A stretch of 64,000 nucleotides of DNA from Algoriphagus antarcticus (lineage in GTDB: Bacteria; Bacteroidota; Bacteroidia; Cytophagales; Cyclobacteriaceae). The stretch covers positions 1 through 64,000 of the forward strand of contig NZ_MSSW01000030.1 in NCBI RefSeq assembly GCF_002150685.1. Direction: 5' to 3'. Positions 36,672 through 46,769 of the stretch are shown one piece after another. The position numbers and the translations under genes were made by a program. A model generated the notes under the pieces. The model was not told the DNA's origin, did not search any database, and worked only from the letters and a program-made list of their open reading frames with translations. Position 1 is the first letter of the stretch. Each line of letters begins with the position of its first letter.

Positions 36672-36750
36672 ATGTGATTATTCGGAATCTTGCCAGTATA
36701 AAATTTATAAGATCGAAAATCCAAAGACACAATGAATTCTGGTTTACAGT
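36672..36750 (+). repeat. Truncated MITE copy (left half)
   Basis: TGATTATTCGGAATCTTGCC and the following AATCCAAAGACACAATGAATTCTGGTTTAC match the left half of the family, after which the similarity stops. The remaining gap to 37119 contains an unassigned stretch with short frames on both strands, but nothing I can support as a gene. Confidence 0.7.
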
Positions 36751-37119
36751 AAGTATGCCCGAAAATCCCTTCACAAAAAACAAGTCCAATGTCCCGCAGT
36801 GGGCCGATACTAATGGCTAGATACTTCAGAAGAAGCGAAAGCGCTAGGGCGTGGGTATCTCTGACGAGCTTTTCAAGGTTAACATTGGCAAGCATCAGAA
36901 TTATTTAAGCTTCTGCTCTATCAAAGGAGATTTACTTGCAGAAAGGATCCTAGCGTTTATCTTTGAGTCTGAAAGAAAATTCGCTAGTCAGACTTAATAA
37001 CATCTTTCTCATGACTTTGAGTCATATAATTTACAAAACTGGGAAGCGATGTATTCAACGTTTAAATTCTGCATTTTTTCTAATAAACCTCATTCTATCA
37101 ATCAAACCCTCAAATTCAC

Positions 37120-38907
37120 ATGATTTTGAACAAACATGTAGGCTTGCTCACCGCCGCTTTAGCTCTCCAGCTGGGTTTCGTGCAAGCGCAGCAAAATCCT
37201 GTTAAGCTCGACCTAAGTTCCTTCGAAGGAAACAAAGGCAGCTGGACAGAAGTAGGAAAAGTCTGGGCAGACCCAGCGGTTCCTAATGCCCTTCAATCTG
37301 CCGATGGCACTGGCATTATGGCTAATCTTCCAACTAAGAAAAAAACTGGGGCAGACATTATTTCTACACAAAAGTTCGGAGATGTAGATCTTTCCTTGGA
37401 ATACCTGGTCGCTCCCGGGTCTAATTCGGGAGTTTACCTTCAAGGAAATTATGAACTGCAAATCCTGGACAGCTGGACTGCTACCAACACCAAACCTGGT
37501 GACAATGGTGGAATCTATCAGCGCTGGGACGAGAGCAAGCCAGATGGCCAAAAAGGATATGAAGGTTACGCTCCACGGCAAAATGCAAGCAAAGCACCTG
37601 GTGTTTGGCAAAAGTTGGACGTGTCTTTCCAAGCTCCAAAATTCAATGCTGCGGGCGAGAAAACCGAAAACGCACGTTTCCTTTCCGTAAAACTCAACGG
37701 CGTCACTATACACGAAAACCTGGAAGTCTTCGGCCCTACCCGAGGCTCCATGACTGCAGAAGATGTAGCCGAAGGTCCGCTGAGAATTCAAGGAGATCAT
37801 GGAGCTGTTGCATTCAGAAACATTGAAATCACCCCATTCGATGCCAAAACTCCTACAGTTTCGAAAGTGACTTACGAAACCTTTCAAGGTTCATTCAACA
37901 ACTTGGAAGAGCTAGAAGGCAAATCATCCGTAGCTAAAGGAAGTGTTGCTTCCCTGAAAGAAGTTCCTACATCTGTATCTGATGTCAATTTGACTAAATA
38001 CACAGCAAACTTAAATGTAGCTGAAACAGGTGAATACCAAATCTCACTTCAGGTTCCTGGCGGATTAGCTGGCTTCGCATTAGGTAGCGAATCGATTTCC
38101 AACCTTTCTGAGCAAGGCGTAAGAGTCAAAAAGCAATTAAAAGCTGGCGATAACCCAATCCAGATCATTGCTTCCAAAAACAGAAATTGGTCTGTAGATG
38201 GATTCAACTTGGCTATATCTGGCGCTGGACTTAGAGGCACAGATCTTTTGGTTTCCCAAGCTGGTGCTTCCCAAGATACCGACCCGATTTTAGTAGATGC
38301 TGATGCAACTCCTGTTTTGCGCAGTTTCAGAGATATTCCTAATCATAAAAGATTAAGTCATGTAGTTTCAGTTGCCAGCAGTGATCAGGTAAACTACGCA
38401 TATGACATGGAAACAGGCACATTGATCCAAGTTTGGAGAGGTGAATTCTTGGATGCTACACCTATGTGGAATAGCCGTGGAAATGGGGTATCTGTCCCTC
38501 GAGGTGCAGTGATCAATTTGAGTACTCCTGCAGTAAACTCGGTTGGCAGTGATTACAGCCCTTCAGAAGAATTCAGAACCAAAGGCTACCAGTTAATGAA
38601 TGGATCGGAAGACATCGTTTTCTCTTATCTACTTTCTGGCAAAACAGTAAAGGATGAGATCAAAGTGTTGGAATCCGGAAAAGGAATCAACAGATCCGTT
38701 TCTGGTATTAGCGATGGCTTTTACAAAATAGCAGCAGGAACTGAGATCCAAAAGATCAACAAAGGCTACTATTTATTGCCTGAAGTTGGTGTATATCTAG
38801 AATACGATGAGGCTACTTACGGAGCTCCGGTGACGCACACGACAGATGGCAATGCCGGTATTTTCTTGCCTGCAAAGGGAAACATCGATTATAATCTTCT
38901 CTTTTAA
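37120..38907 (+). CDS. DUF1080 (3-keto-disaccharide hydrolase-like) exported protein
   Basis: A 595-aa protein with a signal peptide (LALQLGFVQAQ). Residues about 40-235 are a concanavalin-like DUF1080 domain, with typical VDLSLEYLVAPGSNSGVYLQGNYELQI, DNGGIYQRW, APGVWQKLDVSFQAPKF and GPLRIQGDHGAVAFRNIEI. DUF1080 proteins include 3-keto-glucoside hydrolases and lyases. The remaining about 360 residues are carbohydrate-binding-like sandwiches, and the last about 200 residues are of unknown type. The cytochrome-bearing propeller gene follows 18 bp later, so they are an operon. Confidence 0.88.
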   Translation: MILNKHVGLLTAALALQLGFVQAQQNPVKLDLSSFEGNKGSWTEVGKVWADPAVPNALQSADGTGIMANLPTKKKTGADIISTQKFGDVDLSLEYLVAPGSNSGVYLQGNYELQILDSWTATNTKPGDNGGIYQRWDESKPDGQKGYEGYAPRQNASKAPGVWQKLDVSFQAPKFNAAGEKTENARFLSVKLNGVTIHENLEVFGPTRGSMTAEDVAEGPLRIQGDHGAVAFRNIEITPFDAKTPTVSKVTYETFQGSFNNLEELEGKSSVAKGSVASLKEVPTSVSDVNLTKYTANLNVAETGEYQISLQVPGGLAGFALGSESISNLSEQGVRVKKQLKAGDNPIQIIASKNRNWSVDGFNLAISGAGLRGTDLLVSQAGASQDTDPILVDADATPVLRSFRDIPNHKRLSHVVSVASSDQVNYAYDMETGTLIQVWRGEFLDATPMWNSRGNGVSVPRGAVINLSTPAVNSVGSDYSPSEEFRTKGYQLMNGSEDIVFSYLLSGKTVKDEIKVLESGKGINRSVSGISDGFYKIAAGTEIQKINKGYYLLPEVGVYLEYDEATYGAPVTHTTDGNAGIFLPAKGNIDYNLLF

Positions 38908-38925
38908 TCCTAGGATATCGCAAAG

Positions 38926-40854
38926 ATGAAAACATTATTAAAAAGTAAATTCATAAAAATAGCCTTTGGACTAGCAGCTGTGATTCAGCTGATGCCTGGG
39001 CAAGTAAATGCACAGGAATCCCCGAAAGAAGAGGATTTCTTCAAAATCATGCGAGTGACCGCTCCGGAAGGAACACTTCTGGAAGTTGGAGGCTTGACCG
39101 TTTTGCCAAATGGTGACCTGGGTGTAGGTACTCGTAGAGGAGACGTGTTTATCGTAGAAAACCCTACCAGTTCTAAGCCTTTCTTCAGAAAGTTTGCTTC
39201 TGGACTTCATGAGATTCTCGGACTTCATTACGAAGATGGAGCATTCTACATGGCGCAAAGAGGCGAGCTCACCAAGTTGGTTGATACAGATCAAGACGGC
39301 ACGGCTGACTTGTACGAGACAGTTTACGCTTGGCCGATATCCGCACATTATCACGAATATAGCTTTGGTCCCAAAGTCGGCCCTGATGGTTCTTTCTTCG
39401 TGTCTGCAAACGTTGCTTTTGGCGACCAGCAATGGTGGAGAGGTGAGAGTCGAGTGCCATACAGAGGCTGGATCATGAAAATCAACCGTGACGGAAGCAT
39501 GGAGCCTTATGCCACTGGAATGAGATCTCCAGCGGGTTTGGGTATGCTTGGCGACAAGTTGGTCTATACTGAAAACCAAGGTGATTACATGGGTTCTGGT
39601 GGACTTTGGTTCATCGATAAAGGAGATTTCACCGGCCATCCTGCAGGATTAGCTTGGACTGGACTTCCAGATTCCCCTTTGAAATTAACTACCGAGGAAT
39701 TTAACAAAGTAGTAGATCCTCAGCTAGTGCCAAACGGAACTGGTGGCTATCTCAAACCAGAGAACGTAATGGATGCTCCCTACATCACTATGGCTCAGGC
39801 TAAAGAAAAACTTCCTGATTTGAAATTACCGGCAGTTTGGTTACCACACGGTATCCAGGGTATCTCCAACTCGGAGCCCATAGTAATTCCTGAAGGAAAT
39901 TTCGGTCCTTTTGGAGGTCAGGTTTTGGTAGGTGATCAGGGTCAAAGTAAAATCATGCGTGTCATCCTTGAAGAAGTGAATGGCGTGATGCAAGGTGCTT
40001 CCATCGATTTCAGATCCGGCTTTCAGTCTGGAATCTTGAGAATGGCTTGGGCTCCAGATAAGTCTTTATTTATCGGTGAGACCAACCGTGGTTGGGGTTC
40101 TGCAGGTGAGGCAAATGAAGGTTTGCAGCGCTTGGTTTGGAATTACAACATTCCATTTGAAATGAAAACTGTAAAAGCTCAGCCTGATGGATTTTTAATT
40201 GAATTTACCAAGCCTGTTAACAAAGCTTCTGCCGAAGATTTGACTTCTTACGCGGTAGAAAGCTTTACCTATAAGTATTACCCTGTTTACGGTAGCCCAC
40301 CAGTGGACAACAAAACCTTGAAAGTTCAAGGTGTGGAAGTTGCAGCAGATGGCATGTCAGCAAGAATAGCTGTGGAAGGTTTGAGGACTGATTATGTTCA
40401 TAAGCTTAGCCTCAACGGGGTTCGTGCTGTGGATGGAAGCTTCTCATTAGTTCATCCTGATGCATATTATACGTTGCATAATATTCCTTCTGGTAGCAAA
40501 ATGGTGATCAAAACTCCACCGGCTCCAGAACCGGCGAAAGAGGCAGTTGCCATAGCAAAGCCAGCTCAACCAAAAGCAGCTACTGCTTCTTCAGCAATCC
40601 CTACTGATGCAGAGATCAAGTCTATTTTAGCTAAAAATACCTGTTCTGCTTGCCATATGAAAGATAAAAAGGTAATCGGTCCAGCATATGAAGATGTAGC
40701 GAAAAGAAGATATTCAGATGAAAAAATCGTGGAGTTGATCTATAATCCACAGCCTCAAAACTGGCCTGATTATGCTACTCCGATGCCTCCAATGGCACAG
40801 GTATCCAAAGACGATGCGATGAAAATCGCCAAATGGATAAATTCATTGAGATAA
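38926..40854 (+). CDS. Beta-propeller/cytochrome c protein, exported
   Basis: A 642-aa protein with a signal peptide (QLMPGQVNAQ). Residues about 40-470 form a glucose/sorbosone dehydrogenase-like beta-propeller (GGLTVLPNGDLGVGTRRGDVF, YATGMRSPAGLGML, VLVGDQGQSKIMRV). A short Pro/Ala-rich linker at about 535-558 leads to a class I cytochrome c domain, with heme motif CSACH at 573-577 and Met in PMPPM near 620-623. There is no quinone-cofactor lysine signature that I can point to. Pairing with DUF1080 suggests a periplasmic oxidation step feeding electrons to the heme, as in 3-keto-sugar pathways (inference). Confidence 0.88.
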   Translation: MKTLLKSKFIKIAFGLAAVIQLMPGQVNAQESPKEEDFFKIMRVTAPEGTLLEVGGLTVLPNGDLGVGTRRGDVFIVENPTSSKPFFRKFASGLHEILGLHYEDGAFYMAQRGELTKLVDTDQDGTADLYETVYAWPISAHYHEYSFGPKVGPDGSFFVSANVAFGDQQWWRGESRVPYRGWIMKINRDGSMEPYATGMRSPAGLGMLGDKLVYTENQGDYMGSGGLWFIDKGDFTGHPAGLAWTGLPDSPLKLTTEEFNKVVDPQLVPNGTGGYLKPENVMDAPYITMAQAKEKLPDLKLPAVWLPHGIQGISNSEPIVIPEGNFGPFGGQVLVGDQGQSKIMRVILEEVNGVMQGASIDFRSGFQSGILRMAWAPDKSLFIGETNRGWGSAGEANEGLQRLVWNYNIPFEMKTVKAQPDGFLIEFTKPVNKASAEDLTSYAVESFTYKYYPVYGSPPVDNKTLKVQGVEVAADGMSARIAVEGLRTDYVHKLSLNGVRAVDGSFSLVHPDAYYTLHNIPSGSKMVIKTPPAPEPAKEAVAIAKPAQPKAATASSAIPTDAEIKSILAKNTCSACHMKDKKVIGPAYEDVAKRRYSDEKIVELIYNPQPQNWPDYATPMPPMAQVSKDDAMKIAKWINSLR

Positions 40855-40891
40855 GAATAGCACAAGGTTTTCGAACCATAGATTTTGAAAT

Positions 40892-40925
40892 AGGCTTAGC
40901 GATTCAGTTCGTTAAGCCTTTTTTT
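40892..40925 (+). terminator. Terminator after the cytochrome gene
   Basis: The stem AGGCTTA/TAAGCCT with a 14-base loop, followed by seven T. It begins 38 bases after the stop. Confidence 0.85.
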
Positions 40926-40930
40926 GGGTT

Positions 40931-41415
40931 TGACCGCAGCGAACGCAGAGTTTTTCGCAGAGGTCTTGGAGAGTTATCCTGCTTCTCTGGAAACTGGATT
41001 GTTTACCATATTGTCAACTGGAATTATACTTATTATTCTTCTTTTTCATCAAGGCAAAAGAGATACAAAAACTTCTAAAAGAATATGAAAATCTTGTACT
41101 AATTAGCTTCACATGCCAACGGCATGACCTGTAACAGCCCTGTATGAAATGCTGGGCAAAAGAAACGTTAAATCATAATGAGAATGCCAACGGCATGATC
41201 CGTATCTTCTTTTCAGAGTAAATAGCCACGAAGAGCGCTATATTCGCAAAGTACTGATTGAAGACTTCGTTATCCTTCTTCGCATTAATGCCAAAAAGAT
41301 TTGATCGCTCCATAGGAACATAACGAGCAAATCCAGCTTCTGGAGAAGCAGGACAACTTTAGATAAATGAGCTGTAATCTCTGCGTTAGCCTCCGTGGCT
41401 TCCGCGGTTAAGACC
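40931..41415. repeat. Repeat-rich gap with inverted ends and two identical palindromes
   Basis: GACCGCAGCGAACGCAGAG near 40931 is matched in reverse by CTCTGCGTTAGC...GCGGTTAAGACC at about 41378-41413, so the gap is bounded by an inverted pair. Inside are two copies of the palindrome ATGCCAACGGCAT (41113-41125 and 41184-41196), 71 bases apart, each followed by GA(C/T)C(C/T)GTA. No gene is supported in it. Confidence 0.55.
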
Positions 41416-41472
41416 ACAAAATCTCATAACTTTTACCCATAATTCCATAACACTTCCCGCATAGAGTCTTCC

Positions 41473-41480
41473 TAAGTTTG
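41473..41480 (+). promoter_or_regulatory. -7 box of the copper ATPase gene
   Basis: TAAGTTTG, identical to the box at 8453-8460. It places the transcript start near 41487, so the TTG at 41478 lies inside the promoter and the ATG at 41508 is the better start. A short inverted repeat AGTCT-N5-AGACT (41484-41498) follows and could be a leader operator. Confidence 0.5.
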
Positions 41481-41507
41481 TACAGTCTAATCAAGACTAA
41501 AAATCTC

Positions 41508-43736
41508 ATGGTAGAATCAAACCAAATACTACATAAAGAAACTTTCCCCGTCACTGGTATGACTTGCGCAGCATGTGCATCCAGCGTGGAAACAATTCTC
41601 CAATACACTGATGGGGTCAAATCCGCTCAGGTGAACTTTGCCAGCAGCACCGTTTTGGTCGAATATTCGGATGAAATCAACCCCGAAGGCCTAAACGAAG
41701 CACTTACTGCAATTGGCTACGGGCTGATCACGGAGACAGAGAATGTTGAAGAAAAGGTCTCCAACAACCAAAAAGAGCATTACCAAGAGCTGAAAAAGGA
41801 TACCATAGGAGCCGCGATTCTGACGCTTCCCATATTCATCATCGGGATGTTTTTTATGCATTGGCATCCTGGAACTTGGATTTCTCTAGCCTTGGCGATC
41901 CCAGTACTTGCAGTTTTTGGTAGAAGGTTCTTTATCAGTGCTTGGAAGCAAGCCAAAAACAGAAGCGTCAATATGGATACGCTGGTGGCTTTGAGTACTT
42001 CAATTGCTTTTATCTTCAGTCTTTTCAACACACTTTTCCCGGAGTTCTGGATCAGTCGTGGTTTTGAGCCTCATGTTTACTATGAAGCGGCAACTGTGAT
42101 TATCACTTTCATCCTTTTTGGAAAAATGCTTGAGGAAAAAGCGAAGTCAAAAACGTCCACAGCCCTCAAGAATTTAATGGGACTTCAGCCAAAAACCCTG
42201 AAAGCATTTATCGATGGAGCGGAGAAAGAAATCCCAATTTCTGAGGTACAAAAAGGCTATGAAATCATCGTTCGTCCGGGAGAGAAAATTCCTGTCGATG
42301 GAAAAGTGATTTCGGGAAATTCCTTTGTGGATGAAAGCATGATCAGCGGAGAACCTATTGCTGTAGAGAAATCAGAAAAAGATGAGGTTTTCGCAGGTAC
42401 AATCAACCAAAAAGGAAGTTTTCACTTCACAGCTGAAAAAGTAGGAAGTGAAACACTTCTTTCACAGATCATCAAACGCGTGCAGGAAGCTCAGGGAAGC
42501 AAGGCACCAGTACAGAAATTGGTAGATAAAATCGCCTCCATCTTTGTTCCTACCGTGATTGGAATTTCGATCTTGACCTTTGCTGTTTGGATGATTATAG
42601 GCGGAGAAGATGCACTATCCCACGCAATTTTAAACGCTGTGGCCGTGCTGGTAATCGCCTGCCCTTGTGCACTTGGCTTGGCCACACCAACTGCCATTAT
42701 GGTTGGAATAGGAAAAGGTGCCGAAAACAATATCCTGATCAAGGATGCAGAAAGCTTGGAAATAGCCCATAAAGTCAATGCAATTATCCTGGATAAGACT
42801 GGTACGATCACCGCCGGAAAACCAACCGTTTCGAACATGAACTGGGAAAGTGAGAAGTTAAAAATTCAGTTTGCTCCTATCCTACTTGCCATAGAATCTA
42901 AGTCAGAACATCCCCTGGCAGATGCGGTAAACAAAAAACTAAGCGAAGAAGGTTTCAAAGCTGGATCAATCAGCGGTTTCCAAAGCTTGACAGGAAAAGG
43001 AGTAGAAGCCAAAAATCAGGCAGGTCAAAAGCTCCTGGTAGGAAATGCGCAGCTGATCGAGTCTAATGGGATTTCTATGAATTCAGAGCAAAAAGACTTG
43101 GCAGAAACATGGAGCAATGAAGCCAAAACAGTAGTATTCTTTGCTAACGAAAAATCCGTACTGGCCGTATTAGCGATTTCTGATGAAATCAAACCAAACT
43201 CTAAATCAGCCATTAACAAGCTAAAAGAAAAAGGAATCGAAGTATATATGCTAACTGGTGACAATCGGCAAACTGCCGCCGCTGTTGCCAAACAAGTTGG
43301 TTTGACTGATTTCAAAGCAGAGGTGATGCCATCAGATAAATCAGACTTTGTCAAAGAACTTCAGGCCAAAGGCAAAATTGTAGCAATGGTCGGTGACGGC
43401 ATCAATGATTCTGAAGCTTTGGCACAAGCTGATGTGAGCATCGCGATGGGTCACGGCTCGGATATTGCCATGGATGTGGCGAAAATGACCATCATTTCCT
43501 CCGATCTTGAAGTCATTCCCAAAGCCCTAAATTTGTCTGGTCAAACCGTGCGGGGAATTAAAGAAAACCTCTTTTGGGCTTTTATTTACAATCTGATTGG
43601 GATTCCCATCGCTGCAGGCGTACTTTATCCCTTAAACGGTTTCCTTCTCGATCCTATGATTGCAGGTGCTGCGATGGCATTTAGTTCTGTGTCTGTGGTG
43701 TTGAATAGTCTGCGTCTTAAAGGAAAAAAAATATAG
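41508..43736 (+). CDS. Copper-type P1B ATPase (CopA-like)
   Basis: A 742-aa heavy-metal P-type ATPase. An N-terminal HMA domain has GMTCAAC (Cys20 and Cys23). The actuator loop GEPI/DGKVISG, the transmembrane CPC site in [14 protein letters not shown] (near 386), the phosphorylation site [18 protein letters not shown] (the HP motif) and [20 protein letters not shown] all follow. CPC with APTN-type helices fits the P1B-1 (Cu+/Ag+) exporters. The start at 41508 is supported by the promoter box. The small HMA gene downstream may be a metallochaperone for it. Confidence 0.94.
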   Translation: MVESNQILHKETFPVTGMTCAACASSVETILQYTDGVKSAQVNFASSTVLVEYSDEINPEGLNEALTAIGYGLITETENVEEKVSNNQKEHYQELKKDTIGAAILTLPIFIIGMFFMHWHPGTWISLALAIPVLAVFGRRFFISAWKQAKNRSVNMDTLVALSTSIAFIFSLFNTLFPEFWISRGFEPHVYYEAATVIITFILFGKMLEEKAKSKTSTALKNLMGLQPKTLKAFIDGAEKEIPISEVQKGYEIIVRPGEKIPVDGKVISGNSFVDESMISGEPIAVEKSEKDEVFAGTINQKGSFHFTAEKVGSETLLSQIIKRVQEAQGSKAPVQKLVDKIASIFVPTVIGISILTFAVWMIIGGEDALSHAILNAVAVLVIACPCALGLATPTAIMVGIGKGAENNILIKDAESLEIAHKVNAIILDKTGTITAGKPTVSNMNWESEKLKIQFAPILLAIESKSEHPLADAVNKKLSEEGFKAGSISGFQSLTGKGVEAKNQAGQKLLVGNAQLIESNGISMNSEQKDLAETWSNEAKTVVFFANEKSVLAVLAISDEIKPNSKSAINKLKEKGIEVYMLTGDNRQTAAAVAKQVGLTDFKAEVMPSDKSDFVKELQAKGKIVAMVGDGINDSEALAQADVSIAMGHGSDIAMDVAKMTIISSDLEVIPKALNLSGQTVRGIKENLFWAFIYNLIGIPIAAGVLYPLNGFLLDPMIAGAAMAFSSVSVVLNSLRLKGKKI

Positions 43737-43969
43737 CACTGGATTCACAAAACTTCATAATTCGAAATTCATCATTCATCATTCGAAATTGTCCAAAGTC
43801 AATAGTACAAAGTCCGATGTCATTTTCCATTTAATTAGAGAAGTTTTGTCTGTCCGAGCGAAGTCGAGGACACGATAAGTGGATAAGGCTTCGACTTCGC
43901 TCAGCCAGAAAAATAAAAATGAATGACCCTAATACCTAACCAAGTTTGTAATCTTAAAATCCAAATAAA

Positions 43970-44179
43970 ATGAAAACTCAAAAATTCAAAACCAATATCG
44001 CCTGTGGCAATTGCTTGGCAAAAGTCACTCCTATCCTCAATGCTGAACCAAGAATCAACTCTTGGGAAGTGGATTTAAAAAGTGATGATCGGCTCTTGAC
44101 TGTAGAATCCGAAGACATGAGTGCTGAGGATGTATTCAAAACAGTGATCAAAGCTGGATTTGTGGCTAAGCCTCAATAA
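43970..44179 (+). CDS. Small HMA-like metal-binding protein
   Basis: A 69-aa protein of ferredoxin-like HMA type with ACGNC (Cys12 and Cys15) in the metal loop and EDVFKTVIKAGFVAKP at the end. It could act as a cytosolic copper chaperone to the ATPase domain. It lies 233 bp downstream of the ATPase and has an imperfect -7 box (CAAGTTTG, 43944-43951) of its own. That gap also contains a GTCCGAGCGAAGTCGAGGAC repeat and CTTCGACTTCGCTCAGCC, a word shared with 15583. Confidence 0.8.
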   Translation: MKTQKFKTNIACGNCLAKVTPILNAEPRINSWEVDLKSDDRLLTVESEDMSAEDVFKTVIKAGFVAKPQ

Positions 44180-44302
44180 ATTGATTTAAAGAAAAATTAA
44201 TTTTGCCACATCGATCTCTTTGCTGTGACACGGACATCGGACATCGGACACCCGGCATCCGTCTCCAATTTCCTCGTCTCCCTTCTTGAGTCCCCACAAA
44301 CC

Positions 44303-45088
44303 ATGTACTTTCTCCAACAAATCCATCTTCCCAGAAGCCGAAGCTCTCAGTTTCCTTTTTCTGTCAAATCCTTGGCGGAATTGGAAACGATGACTTTCGA
44401 AAGTCCGGTGACTGTTTTTGTTGGGGAAAATGGCTCGGGAAAATCAACACTGCTCAAAGCACTGGCGATCAAGTTGAATTTACCGGCCATTGGCAGCATA
44501 GATTTAGAAAGTGACGATACGCTTGACGGAGTAAAATCCTACGCTGAAGGCATCATCACCAAATGGAAGAATAAAGCTTACCGCGGCTTTTTCTTTAGAG
44601 CTGAGGATTACTTTGGCTTTGTAAAGCGACTACGAAATCTGGACGATGAACTGAAAGGAGATATCGTGGATTTCGAAAAGCGATTGAGTGGTTCAGGTTT
44701 GAAATTGGCTGTGGGTGCAGTACAGGGCCAAAAAGATGCGCTAATTCGTAAATATGGAAACCTGACGGAAGTGTCCCATGGAGAGGGATTTCTGAAAGTT
44801 TTGGAAGGCAGATTGCAGGCAGAAGGCATTTATCTGATTGACGAACCTGAAGCAGCACTTTCCCCACAGCGTCAATTGGCACTTTTCTCCCTGATCAAAA
44901 ATCTGGCAGAAAATCACAGTTGCCAGTTTATCATCGCCACTCACTCCCCTATCTTGATGACCCTTCCCAATGCGACGATATTCCAGTTTGGTGATAGCAT
45001 CCAAAAAGTCAATTATGAGGAGACCGAGCATTTCACCATTCTTAAAAACTTCCTGAATAATCCTGAAGCTTTCTTAAGGCATTTATAA
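44303..45088 (+). CDS. AAA/ABC-type ATPase of unknown role
   Basis: A 261-aa protein from the ATG at 44303. A GTG 26 codons upstream gives a low-complexity leader read from a GGACATCGGACATCGG repeat and is rejected. Walker A is GENGSGKST at 41-49, the Walker B and signature region reads EGIYLIDEPEAALSPQRQLALF, and the H-loop is in FIIATHSPILM. The architecture is that of the single-domain SMC-like/YncA-type AAA ATPases often seen in stress or defence contexts. There is no partner nuclease nearby. It may be co-transcribed with the HMA gene, but the gap is 123 bp. Confidence 0.82.
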   Translation: MYFLQQIHLPRSRSSQFPFSVKSLAELETMTFESPVTVFVGENGSGKSTLLKALAIKLNLPAIGSIDLESDDTLDGVKSYAEGIITKWKNKAYRGFFFRAEDYFGFVKRLRNLDDELKGDIVDFEKRLSGSGLKLAVGAVQGQKDALIRKYGNLTEVSHGEGFLKVLEGRLQAEGIYLIDEPEAALSPQRQLALFSLIKNLAENHSCQFIIATHSPILMTLPNATIFQFGDSIQKVNYEETEHFTILKNFLNNPEAFLRHL

Positions 45089-45134
45089 ATTAATAGCTTT
45101 TGTTCGGGATTTCGGCTACTCAGAATTAATAAAA

Positions 45135-45311
45135 ATGGTTATACGCTTTTCTGCCAGTAGTGATATAACAGCATCAAAAAACTAGCCCCACTCTAGGATT
45201 GAGGCCACTTCGGTCACCCCTGCCTACCGGTAGGCAGGCGTCAACAGTCTTCCAACCTCTAAAGCAAAGAGTATATGGCTATGGCTACTGGCACGATTCC
45301 GTATAATCATA
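45135..45311 (-). repeat. MITE copy with long palindromic interior
   Basis: ATGGTTATACGCTTTTCTGC starts it and ATTCCGTATAATCATA ends it, the same inverted termini as the other copies. The interior differs, with TAGGATTGAGGCC and a perfect CCTGCCTACCGGTAGGCAGG palindrome. The flanks (TTAATAAAA and TTGATTATA) agree at only 6 of 9 positions, so any target duplication has decayed. Confidence 0.7.
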
Positions 45312-45421
45312 TTGATTATACGATTACCTCTAATTCCGTAGCAATTGGATGTCTTATGAAAATACACCCTGGTCATTTCAGAAATTAACCATAAGATTAT
45401 GTTGAGTGCCCATTAATCTGA

Positions 45422-46633
45422 TCATTCACCCGCTACCTTCTTCTCCACTTGCTCCAAAAGCTTAAAAAGCGGAGGAGATGCAAGAACTAATGAAAGCTGT
45501 CCCAACAATAATTTAAATTCCTGGCTTAGCATTCGATCTTCTTTTCCATAATCCCAAATCGGGAAAATTACACGCTCAAATAGCTCATCAAAACTTAATT
45601 CTTGGCGGTAAACTTTAAATGGCCCTTCCTCTACTGAAAGTGTGGAAAGAGGGAAGTTGATTGCTCTAAACCCTAGCAAATCTACCAAAGCTCTCAAGCT
45701 GATAATTGCCGTTCCAGGATCATTTATTCCAGGACTGAGGGCCTTGAGAGCGATCTCAGTAAGCTGCCTGAATCCATATTCGTAGTTGCGTCTGACGGAT
45801 TCGTGATTACTTAGTATTATTCCCAGTAAAGCGTCTTCCACTTGAGTCTCTTCAAGGTTTCGACTACATTTGAGTATAGGATGGCCTCGGAGAATATAGG
45901 TTCCCATGGGATAGATCGAGATCATACTGCACTTATTTTTCAATAAGAAATCCATCATTTCTTTGGAGTCAAAACCTTCAAAAATTCCGGATCGTGATGC
46001 TCTGATCACTGACAGAGCTGCAAATTCATTTGCTTCCTTAATTTCTACATTTTCAATACAAAAATCCTTCATTGCATGAAATGTGGAAGATTTGATTCGC
46101 TCTATAATGACATCATATTTGACTGACTGGGTGATATAATGAAGGAAATAAATGAAGAGGAAAAGATCAAAGACGGTAATTATAGTCAGTATAAAAATAC
46201 TTAGAGATGGTATTTGAAATGAATCACCATATTCTCTAATCGTACTGAAAATGAAAAAAGTGTAAATAATCGTGCCGATGTAGATCCCAAGCACAATTTG
46301 CTGAAACCTGTTGCCGATGAGTTTGTCCAAGACCCGATTGCTCATCTGAGAAGCTGCCTGACTAAGGACAATCATTACCATCGAGAAACTGAAAACGGTA
46401 AGCGAGATTATTCCACCAACTATAGCCCCTAAGACGCCTCGAGCAGTAGAAGGATCCTTGATTGTCAGCCAAGGGATGTCAGCTTTTAGATTCTGACCGG
46501 CCTGCGATAAATCAAAAGAAAATATCAATGCTGCCAAAACTAAAAATCCCAAGCCTATAAATCCCGGTATAAACGCAATACTTGAAATGAAGGTCTGATA
46601 CTTGGCAATCAGCCAAAGCCTTATTTTATCCAT
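45422..46633 (-). CDS. DUF2254 membrane protein
   Basis: A 403-aa protein. Four hydrophobic segments occupy the first 170 residues (for example AGFLVLAALIFSF, SLTVFSFSMVMIVLSQAASQMS, IVLGIYIGTIIYTFFIF and FILTIITVFDLFLF). A soluble C-terminal domain follows with SPGINDPGTAIISLRALVDLL, the family's signature of DUF2254. The function is unknown. It stands alone, with MITEs on both sides (45135 and 46779). Confidence 0.85.
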   Translation of the reverse strand: MDKIRLWLIAKYQTFISSIAFIPGFIGLGFLVLAALIFSFDLSQAGQNLKADIPWLTIKDPSTARGVLGAIVGGIISLTVFSFSMVMIVLSQAASQMSNRVLDKLIGNRFQQIVLGIYIGTIIYTFFIFSTIREYGDSFQIPSLSIFILTIITVFDLFLFIYFLHYITQSVKYDVIIERIKSSTFHAMKDFCIENVEIKEANEFAALSVIRASRSGIFEGFDSKEMMDFLLKNKCSMISIYPMGTYILRGHPILKCSRNLEETQVEDALLGIILSNHESVRRNYEYGFRQLTEIALKALSPGINDPGTAIISLRALVDLLGFRAINFPLSTLSVEEGPFKVYRQELSFDELFERVIFPIWDYGKEDRMLSQEFKLLLGQLSLVLASPPLFKLLEQVEKKVAGE

Positions 46634-46769
46634 CTGTTTAAGTTAGTTATTGCCATTGGTTGTATTCGAAAAGGAGTTGAATTAGAATCCAAAATTCAGG
46701 TGTTCCACGCCAATCTCAAGCATTTAAGCCCTTATTATAATACCTTTATAGCTATTTTTTCAATAGTTA

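Noticed and set aside
36602..36895. 97-aa minus-strand frame possibly from a transposase
   Set aside because: Only vague resemblance (MLANVNLEKLVRDTHALALS). It crosses a terminator and a MITE, so it is not supportable as a gene.
44225..44302. GTG start for the ATPase gene
   Set aside because: The 26-residue extension is read from a short tandem repeat (GGACATCGGACATCGG) and is low-complexity. The ATG at 44303 fits the fold.
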